This document shows positions 11,095-18,017 of a stretch of 64,000 nucleotides of DNA, piece after piece. The stretch's first letter is position 1. Every line of letters starts with the position of its first letter. The translations under genes were made by a program, and so were the position numbers. Location: contig NC_087071.1 of the NCBI RefSeq assembly GCF_963678635.1, positions 32,600,141 to 32,664,140 of the forward strand. Direction: 5' to 3'. A model generated the notes under the pieces. It was not told the origin of the DNA, made no database searches, and worked only from the letters and a program-made list of their open reading frames with translations. This DNA comes from Symsagittifera roscoffensis. Taxonomy: Eukaryota; Xenacoelomorpha; Acoela; Convolutidae.

Positions 11095-11242
11095 TTAGTA
11101 CTGCAATTGCATTTTATTAATTTACTGCATAGAATTTGGAAATTTACTGCTAGTTATTGGGGAATTTTAAGTTACCAATTTTCATTATAATTAGATTTAC
11201 TGCTTGTGGGGAAAATTTTAGAAATGAATTTACTGCATTGGT
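11095..11242 (-). repeat. TTTACTGC motif cluster (EL1 3' region)
   Basis: ACTGC, mostly as ATTTACTGC, occurs about five times at 30-60-bp spacing; on the element's sense strand this reads GCAGTAAA. EL3 keeps a similar but diverged cluster (about 50908-51050). Some copies resemble 3' splice sites on the minus strand. Confidence 0.45.
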
Positions 11243-11444
11243 ATTAAATTTATAAATTTATAAGTGTAAGAGATTAATAGAATTTTTGAAATCTGTTTGA
11301 TGAAATTTGCGATTTTTATTTGTCTTTTGTGGTTTTTGTAGGTGATCGTCGGATGAAGGCTAAAAATCTAAAGAAAACATGGATAAAGTATGGTGAGTTT
11401 TTTTTTTTATATTTTAATTAGTTAGTAATATTCATTTAATTCAT

Positions 11445-11453
11445 ACTTACCTG
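11445..11453 (-). promoter_or_regulatory. Consensus 5' splice donor just after ORF Y stop
   Basis: The minus strand reads TAACAG|GTAAGT, so a perfect CAG|GTAAGT donor starts directly after the Y stop codon. The same nine bases are at 51245-51253 in EL3. A junction this close to the stop would not be expected to trigger nonsense-mediated decay. No single acceptor can be assigned by eye. Confidence 0.55.
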
Positions 11454-13259
11454 TTAGTCGTCGGGGGAAAAACCGTGGGGGAAGATGTCGTGAATTAGTT
11501 CTGAAGTTGTTAGTAGTTTAGCTAAGATGCGGATGATATTTTTAGTCTGAAGCAGTGGCCAAAGCAATTGAAGTGCCTTAATAGTGGTTAGTTCTTCAGT
11601 GCCAACTGCAAACTCATAAGGTGTGTTTTGGATTAGATTATATAATTTGTGATTAAATTTAGTGTTGTGGATGAATTCTAAAATTGGGATTTCTATAGGT
11701 TGTACAAACTCGTGCGGGATAAGGAAGGGTCGGGACTCTTCGGCGTTGAAGGTCTTGGTGATGGGACAGAAGATGTACATTTGGGTTATGGGGTCATAAT
11801 TGCGAAGAATACCATGAAGGTTAGTATCTTTAATGCAATATGTGAAATTTAGGAAAAATGGTGAAGTGTATTTGGAATTAATGAATTGAAAACGATGGTG
11901 TGGTTGTCTAGAGGGTGTGTGTAGGTCAAAGTGATTTTGGATGAAGCGATAATAACTATATGTGTGGGTTTGTTTAGTGCGCAACATAATATCGTGTGAG
12001 CAGTGTAAATCTCTTTCGTGTGGTGCAAGGAAATGAAAGGTTAGTGAAAATATTTGGAAGCGTTCTTTAAAACTTTCGTATGCTTGTGTGTCTGTTAGTG
12101 CTTCTGAAATAATGTGATCAAACTTTCGGTCGAAGATGTTTAGTGTAAATATATATGGTGTCTTGATGAAAAATTTCTCAGTAATTTGTGGATTAGCGAA
12201 GCGATCGTCGTCTAAGAATTGATCTTGGTTAGCTCTGATGATGTTGTGATCATAGTATTCGAGTGTATATTCGTTAGCTCTAGGTGCAGTGTGTGTTTTT
12301 AGTGATTTTTTATATCCAATGTAAGTAAATTGTCTAGCGGTTAGTGGTGTAGTGAGTCGATATAGCATGTCCGTATTTCGCTCTATATCGATGTGAGTGT
12401 TAGATAAAGGTAAGCAAAGAGGGTTAGTAAAATGATAATATGAGGTCCAAGAGAGAGTGGGCATTAAAACGTATTCATCTACAAAGTTGCGTGTTTCGTT
12501 AGTGTCGTGGGGGGTGTTTAAGGTGTATTGTGGGAATGAGGGTAAGGTGATGGCTAAAAATTCTTTTGTGTTAGTATGCTTGGGGTGGTTGATGTATTCA
12601 CGGGCTGTTCCTAGTTTTGCTGGGAAAGGATGGTTGGGGAACTTTCTTTTAAAAGTGCGGTAAGCTCTATTAGTGTTGAGTGAAGATTCAGTTGATGTGG
12701 ATGATGGTGCTAATGATTCAGTATAATTTGAAGAGGGTGTAGGGGTAGGGGGGTTGGATGAATTTATTGTGGAGGAGATTTGGTTTATGGTTGGGGTATT
12801 AAGGTGGTAGGGTTGTTGTTGAAGGGTAATAAAATTATCTAGCTCTGGGGAGATTCGGGGGGTGTCTGGAGAATGAGATGATTGGTCAGAATGGTATGAG
12901 GAGTAGGTTGGGGTAACTTGGGAAGCATAAGAGGGTGTGGGGGTGATTGGGTCAGGGTTATTGGATAATATGGGTTGAAAAGGGGGTTGAGAAAAATTAG
13001 AAGAGTTATGAAAATTATTGGATGGGGATGGTTCTGAGTCGGCAAATTCATCGGGGGTTTCAATATTCGGGTTATTGAGTTGTGAGATGGAATATAAAAC
13101 TGAGATGTGTGAATTAGTATCGGAATTCATGCCTGATGTTACATTACTAGATGGAAAATCGGGTGGCGGAAAAGCAAAAAGTGGTATTATTGGGATTGGA
13201 GAGGTAAGATTGGTTGGGTGGGAATTTGATCGGTGTAGTGATCCAAGTTGGCGGCTCAT
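11454..13259 (-). CDS. ORF Y: 601-aa protein of unknown function
   Basis: Begins with ATG at 13259 that overlaps the env stop (ATGA). The first about 190 residues are rich in Ser, Pro, Asn and Thr and look disordered. From about FKRKFPNHPFP on, the protein is rich in aromatic and hydrophobic residues and looks folded, with many His, Phe and Tyr. I see no signal peptide, membrane helix, zinc finger or known motif. EL3 holds a diverged frameshifted copy (51254-53067), so the gene has been conserved in the family. Position after env suggests a late or accessory product. I do not recognise the family. Confidence 0.8.
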   Translation of the reverse strand: MSRQLGSLHRSNSHPTNLTSPIPIIPLFAFPPPDFPSSNVTSGMNSDTNSHISVLYSISQLNNPNIETPDEFADSEPSPSNNFHNSSNFSQPPFQPILSNNPDPITPTPSYASQVTPTYSSYHSDQSSHSPDTPRISPELDNFITLQQQPYHLNTPTINQISSTINSSNPPTPTPSSNYTESLAPSSTSTESSLNTNRAYRTFKRKFPNHPFPAKLGTAREYINHPKHTNTKEFLAITLPSFPQYTLNTPHDTNETRNFVDEYVLMPTLSWTSYYHFTNPLCLPLSNTHIDIERNTDMLYRLTTPLTARQFTYIGYKKSLKTHTAPRANEYTLEYYDHNIIRANQDQFLDDDRFANPQITEKFFIKTPYIFTLNIFDRKFDHIISEALTDTQAYESFKERFQIFSLTFHFLAPHERDLHCSHDIMLRTKQTHTYSYYRFIQNHFDLHTPSRQPHHRFQFINSKYTSPFFLNFTYCIKDTNLHGILRNYDPITQMYIFCPITKTFNAEESRPFLIPHEFVQPIEIPILEFIHNTKFNHKLYNLIQNTPYEFAVGTEELTTIKALQLLWPLLQTKNIIRILAKLLTTSELIHDIFPHGFSPDD

Positions 13260-15874
13260 CGTGGGCTAAAAAAATGATTATTTTGAGACTGAAAAGCGGT
13301 GGTATGGGGTTGTTCAATAATTTGTTCATAAGTATTATCATCTTGTGACTGGTGTGTCATTATATGTTGGATGGGACTTTGTGATGTGGTGAGTCGAAAA
13401 TTTGGATTATGTGTTATGGCTAAATTTCGAAAATTTCGTGGGACTAGGGATAGTGGATGGTTATTTGGTAGGGCTGGTAATTGTGGTGCCGTTGGCGTTA
13501 TGTCTACATTGTTATGTTCTTCGTCGTATGTATTTTGTCGTGTTGCTATTTTTGTGTTATATTCTTTTATTTGTGCGTCTAAAAGAATTTTGTTTATAGA
13601 TGTAGAAAATATTCCAAAAAATCCTGCAAAGAGTATGCGTGCTACACTTGCTTGTCGATTGACTTGTGTGTGTATAGCACATGTGTTGTAGATTCCTTTT
13701 AAAAGTGAGAAAAGAAATCCAATAAAGTTAAACATTGCGTATAAAATAGTCAATTTTTCTAAGATGTAGTAGGGCCATCCTAGAAAATCGAGGATCTCAT
13801 TTTTGAGTGTAACAAAGCTAAAAATGTTAATTGGTGATATATCTTGGGGACGGTATTTTTCACCGTTTAGATATATATAATCTTTAATGTCTTTAAAATA
13901 TCCGCTATAGTCTTGCGTGTAGATATCGGCAAATCCTGCGGTTTCTGCAAGTTTGCGTAAATTTTGGTCTATTGATTGTCTTTGTATAGTGTCCATTTGT
14001 GTTAATAATTCTTGGAATTGTTGTGTTCTAATGTGATGTTGAATATCTGATTTTGAATAGATTCCTATTGATTGTAAGTCTATATTTGGGTTTCGAGCAA
14101 TAGCGCGAATGCTTTCTGGTGAAAATTTTTTGAGTGATTGCATTAATGTGGGATATGGAGTGAGAAGATAATATTTATTTTCATCAGGGTTTAGTTGTAC
14201 TACATTGTGGCTGTTTTCTGATCCACATGGGACTGCGGTATCCCAGAAATAGGTTCTTCGTGAAAGTGTATCCACGAAATGTACTTTATTCTTATAAAAG
14301 ATAGGGATTCTTTTATAACATCTTTTATCTTCAAAAACGTATAGTGGTGATATTTTTTTAGTACAAGTATAAAACCATAAGATGTTTCCTTCATAGTCTA
14401 AAAAATTTGATCTATTTCCAGATAATAAGTATCCTGCATAGGGTATTTTTAATACTGCTAGTGCAAGTGATTGTAATATTTGTGTTCGTTCTAATTCGCA
14501 TAGTTGGTGTAGTGTTTCTAATTCGGAGAGTGACATTTCTTGAAAAATTCGGCTAATTGTATAATCTAGTTTCATATCTAAATGAATATCATAGTGGATA
14601 TTACCGAAATATGTAGTATTCATTAGTGATAATTCTTGTAAGCGTGTGCTTCTGGTGTCATGGGGTTTTAGATGTCCACCAGGTTGTCCGTTGCTTTTTT
14701 CAAAATTAACTGGTATATAGGATGTTCCTTCGTTTGGAGGATGACCTGTGGCATATGGGTCGATTTTTACTTTTCCAGTGGTCATGTCGAATCCTTTTTC
14801 GTATTCAACTAATATTTCAGAGTATTGTGTTCTGTGAAGTGGATTCCTGTATTTACATGCAAGTTCTGTTTCTTGATATATTTGAAAACGTGTCAATTTA
14901 TTTTCTATATTGTCTATGTTTCTAAAATTAGAACTTAGTTTTCGTGATGGATGGACTTGTTCATATGGAATTGATTGTATAAAATATTTTTCGTGAAATT
15001 TTATCATACGAGCGTGTATTTTTGCTACTTGAAATGTTGTACATGTATCTTCGGGGAACCAAACAATTGTTGCTTGTGTTCTCGTTGTAGGGTCGCAATA
15101 ACCTTGATCATTTTTACAAGGTAATCGGATTCCTTGATAGATCATTGTATTATCTGACAAATCTCGTGTTAGTTGTATTTTTTCGAGTTGTATTTTCCAA
15201 TCAAAAAACATTATTTCTTGGTATCCTTTATTTTTTGTGTCTGCTTTGCAGTTTGATGGGTCATTTATACCAATGTGTGGTATCCAATGTTTATCGTGTA
15301 GGTCATAGGTTAATCGTCCGTGTGCGCCGTTATACGGGTATTTTTCGTCTAGTTTTATATGTCCTTGGTGTCTTTCAAGTTGTGATTGATGTACAGAGTC
15401 TGAAAAAACTTGAAAATTAACTAATTTTCTTTGGGAGTTTTTATTTTGTGTGATGTTTAGTCTAAGTAATTCATTTTTACAATCGTCGGGATTGAGATGT
15501 AAAAGACGTTCTATATTACTTTGATAGAATGATTCATGGTCAAGTCGGTTTTTGTTTCCGTTCGAGACTTGTGAACAATGTACTTTCTTTTCGGAAAATG
15601 TTGCTGTGAATTTATAACCTGTAACTGTTGTTGCTCGGGCTTTTGAATAGAGTGTTGCTATTACATCTGTGGTTTCTATAGCTTGTGGTTCTGTTTCACA
15701 TTGTGATACTTGATTTATTGCATATTTATGTAGTGTTTTTTGTTCATTTTCTTCACAATCGTAATGTGTTACTAATAAATCTTGTGGTCCTGTACGAGGG
15801 GAAGGGTTTATGTTTTGATTTGAGATTACTAGAAAAAGGAGTTGGAGAAAAATTAATAATTTTAGAATATACAT
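13256..15874 (-). CDS. env: Envelope-like glycoprotein, 872 aa
   Basis: Starts MYILKLLIFLQLLFLVIS, a clear signal peptide, followed by a cysteine-containing ectodomain with N-glycosylation sites. Near residue 705-730 is a membrane segment (ILYAMFNFIGFLFSLL), and near 746-766 a second hydrophobic stretch (ARILFAGFFGIF), leaving a polar tail of about 105 residues. Length and layout fit a viral-type fusion glycoprotein captured by an LTR element. The N-terminal cysteine pattern (YDC...C...VHCSQVS) recalls glycoproteins of negative-strand viruses such as chuviruses, but this is only an impression. The ATG overlaps the stop of ORF X by 13 nt and the stop overlaps the ATG of ORF Y. It is intact here and broken in EL3. 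Confidence 0.8.
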   Translation of the reverse strand: MYILKLLIFLQLLFLVISNQNINPSPRTGPQDLLVTHYDCEENEQKTLHKYAINQVSQCETEPQAIETTDVIATLYSKARATTVTGYKFTATFSEKKVHCSQVSNGNKNRLDHESFYQSNIERLLHLNPDDCKNELLRLNITQNKNSQRKLVNFQVFSDSVHQSQLERHQGHIKLDEKYPYNGAHGRLTYDLHDKHWIPHIGINDPSNCKADTKNKGYQEIMFFDWKIQLEKIQLTRDLSDNTMIYQGIRLPCKNDQGYCDPTTRTQATIVWFPEDTCTTFQVAKIHARMIKFHEKYFIQSIPYEQVHPSRKLSSNFRNIDNIENKLTRFQIYQETELACKYRNPLHRTQYSEILVEYEKGFDMTTGKVKIDPYATGHPPNEGTSYIPVNFEKSNGQPGGHLKPHDTRSTRLQELSLMNTTYFGNIHYDIHLDMKLDYTISRIFQEMSLSELETLHQLCELERTQILQSLALAVLKIPYAGYLLSGNRSNFLDYEGNILWFYTCTKKISPLYVFEDKRCYKRIPIFYKNKVHFVDTLSRRTYFWDTAVPCGSENSHNVVQLNPDENKYYLLTPYPTLMQSLKKFSPESIRAIARNPNIDLQSIGIYSKSDIQHHIRTQQFQELLTQMDTIQRQSIDQNLRKLAETAGFADIYTQDYSGYFKDIKDYIYLNGEKYRPQDISPINIFSFVTLKNEILDFLGWPYYILEKLTILYAMFNFIGFLFSLLKGIYNTCAIHTQVNRQASVARILFAGFFGIFSTSINKILLDAQIKEYNTKIATRQNTYDEEHNNVDITPTAPQLPALPNNHPLSLVPRNFRNLAITHNPNFRLTTSQSPIQHIMTHQSQDDNTYEQIIEQPHTTAFQSQNNHFFSPR

Positions 15875-16995
15875 GTGTATGATAATCCTGAGTATGGATT
15901 ATAAAATGTAATGTAGCCAATTGTGTTTTTGGTATATCTGTCGTATTTGTATATTACTTCAGTAGTTATAAACGGTGGTGGTAGTGATTGAGCTGTTATG
16001 TTAGGTGGATTTAATGGGTAGGGATGTTGGGTAATATTATTTAACTTAACTGTGATTTCAAACTTTAATTGTAAACTGTTTTGTTGGAGTATTTGAATAT
16101 TGTGATCACGGATATCGTTGTGAATATCTTGGCGATATTGTAATCTATTAAGTGCCCAGTTATGAAGGCGGTTACTTTCTTGATGTTGTCCAAATAATGG
16201 TGGAGGTGCTGTAAATGTATTCCAATCTAGTCTTAAAGGAATATTTATTGATGATTGTTCTCGATATCTGGCGTCGAGATTATTTGGAAAATTTAAGTTA
16301 AAAGGTGGTGGTGAAATCTGGCTTATTGATGGTGTTGATGGTAGTGATAATGTTTCTGGTAGTGATGAGGATGTTGTTGTATCCGTAGAAATATCTATGG
16401 GGTCATTGACTAAATTTGGTTCACCTTGTGTAAATGAATGTGTAGTCCAATATGGAAATCGTGATGTTTGGTTTGTGGGGTTGAAAGGATTTTCACGTAT
16501 TTGCTCAGATGTTGGTGTTGAACCTAAGTAATCTGATGGTAGGCTTGAGGTGCTACGTTGTGAAAGAAGCGTAGGGATTTCTGGTAATATACCAATGGGG
16601 TTTTCTGGAGTGTTTTGTGATGGGGATTGAGGTATATCAAAATGAACTCGGGGAGTTTGAAGATTTCTGTTTCGTCGAGGATGTATAATTTGTCTATTTA
16701 TTTCGACTGTATTTTGGTTTTGACTAGAATTTCTTATTCTACTTAGTTCTTGTGGTAGTGTTGGGTATAGGCTATATGTTGGTTCGCTTAAAGGTGCTTG
16801 TCGTTGAACTGGTTCTAGTGGTTCTGATAAACGAGCATGTCGTTCTTCAAAAGTGTATGGATTGTCTTGAAAAGAAATTCGTGTAGATGTTTGAGGATTT
16901 TGAGTAGTTGAAGGTGGTGTTTGGTTATCTTGGGATGATGTCGGTGAAGACTGATTCTGTGACTGTTGGGTAGCAATTTTTGATAGTTTTTTGAA
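15862..16995 (-). CDS. ORF X: 377-codon open frame without any start codon
   Basis: Read codon by codon from the stop at 15862-15864 up to an upstream TAA at 16996-16998, there is no stop and no in-frame ATG, TTG, CTG or GTG. The product is Pro/Ser/Thr/Asn-rich for about the first 250 residues. It then becomes more ordered and Tyr-rich, ending IGYITFYNPYSGLSYTCIF. EL3 has the homologous frame (58874 to about 59990), conserved in protein sequence and broken only by a G-run shift. Conservation of frame without a start suggests translation from a spliced mRNA or another non-standard route. A minus-strand CCCAACAG near 16965 is a possible acceptor in EL1 but is not kept in EL3. I do not recognise the protein. 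Confidence 0.7.
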   Translation of the reverse strand, partial: FKKLSKIATQQSQNQSSPTSSQDNQTPPSTTQNPQTSTRISFQDNPYTFEERHARLSEPLEPVQRQAPLSEPTYSLYPTLPQELSRIRNSSQNQNTVEINRQIIHPRRNRNLQTPRVHFDIPQSPSQNTPENPIGILPEIPTLLSQRSTSSLPSDYLGSTPTSEQIRENPFNPTNQTSRFPYWTTHSFTQGEPNLVNDPIDISTDTTTSSSLPETLSLPSTPSISQISPPPFNLNFPNNLDARYREQSSINIPLRLDWNTFTAPPPLFGQHQESNRLHNWALNRLQYRQDIHNDIRDHNIQILQQNSLQLKFEITVKLNNITQHPYPLNPPNITAQSLPPPFITTEVIYKYDRYTKNTIGYITFYNPYSGLSYTCIF

Positions 16996-17003
16996 TTATT
17001 ACT

Positions 17004-17192
17004 TTAGTGAGAAATTTTGTGTTTATTATAATATTCTTCCAAAAAAAGAATTAGAAGGATTGTTGCTAGGGCAAATGTGAGGATTGCTTTCTTTATACAT
17101 TTACATATTGTCAAAATGAGGGATGATAAAAATGCTATGAAAATTACAAACAATAAAAAAATATCAGTTCTACTGAAAATTGTTCGTATCAT
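17004..17192 (-). CDS. Small membrane protein ORF, 62 aa
   Basis: ATG at 17192 overlaps the stop of the preceding small ORF (ATGA). The product contains two hydrophobic stretches, FLLFVIFIAFLSSLILTI and AILTFALATILLILFLEEYY, separated by a short basic CKCIKK hinge. That resembles a helical hairpin, in the style of viroporins. No family is recognised. The region is deleted in EL3, so conservation cannot be tested here. Confidence 0.5.
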   Translation of the reverse strand: MIRTIFSRTDIFLLFVIFIAFLSSLILTICKCIKKAILTFALATILLILFLEEYYNKHKISH

Positions 17193-17419
17193 TTAGACAA
17201 GTTGTATAAATCGTACCTGTGGATATAATCAAGGGTTTTGGAAAGTTGGAGGAATAGTTCGAGTATAGTGTAGAAAATTAAAAAAATGTTACAAAAAATG
17301 ATTAGGATTATTAGAAAAGATTCAAGTATATCAAAAAGAAATATTATAAAGGTTTCAAGTATTGTAAAAAAATGTTTAAGATTTATGAGTATTTGAGTAA
17401 CTGATTGAGAGAAGAGCAT
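17189..17419 (-). CDS. Small membrane protein ORF, 76 aa
   Basis: ATG at 17419. The product is almost all hydrophobic (Ile, Leu, Phe) over about residues 12-60, for example FLIILIIFCNIFLIFYTIL, and ends in a charged tail. It overlaps the next small ORF by ATGA, an arrangement suited to termination-reinitiation. AT-rich DNA easily yields Phe/Ile-rich frames, so the coding status is uncertain. The overlap with a second hydrophobic ORF makes it more credible. Confidence 0.45.
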   Translation of the reverse strand: MLFSQSVTQILINLKHFFTILETFIIFLFDILESFLIILIIFCNIFLIFYTILELFLQLSKTLDYIHRYDLYNLSK

Positions 17420-18017
17420 TTAAGAAATGATCTCTTGGTCGAATATTTTTTGCTGTTTGAGGCGATTTTCTAGTGTGGTCGGATTATTTATTAGTTTTTT
17501 GACAAGTGGGTTGAGTTTTGTAAAAAATTGTTGGGGGCAATTTTCATGGTGACTGGGAGGTCGTCTTTTTCTTTATTTTTGTTTGTCAAATGATCCGGGG
17601 TATGGTGAGGTTTTTATACTTTAGGCTAATTAAGATGTTCATTTTGTTACTTTAGGCTAAGTTAACAAATTTGCTTTGGGGGTATTCGTGGTCTGAGTTG
17701 GGGAAATATTGTTGATCTTTGGGTTATTAGATAAGGGAGGGGTACGGTATTATGGTGATATTTATTTTAGTTGTCAAGTTGGAGTGGTTTGCTTATTTTT
17801 GACCTGGAGGTCGTAAAGTTATAGTTATAGATGTGCCTGGAGTTCTATATGATTCGTCTAATTGGTCTTAGTTTGAGTTAGAGAAAGTGACGGATTGGAT
17901 GAATCCTATTGGTCTATTTTGAACTAGAATTATTACGTACTTGTCAGCATGTTATTTTGAAAAATGTAAATGAAAAATGTTTCGAAGGTTTCAAGATAGT
18001 GAGGTATAATGTTAAAA
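17420..18017 (-). other. EL1 non-coding spacer between integrase and small membrane ORFs
   Basis: No ORF of note on the sense strand. Two near-repeats are visible: TACTTTAGGCTAA (about 17618 and 17650) and GGGAGGTCGTC/TGGAGGTCGTA (about 17557 and 17804). This could hold splice acceptors for downstream genes. The segment is missing from EL3. Confidence 0.4.

Larger units (their letters stand above)
9836..11453 (-). other. EL1 3' untranslated region, 1.6 kb, conserved in EL3
   Basis: Between ORF Y and the 3' LTR there is no convincing ORF on the element's sense strand. EL3 keeps the whole stretch (49651-51253), including twin hairpins, a palindrome and an ACTGC-rich part, so it is a real part of the element and probably functional RNA or cis-acting DNA. 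Confidence 0.7.
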
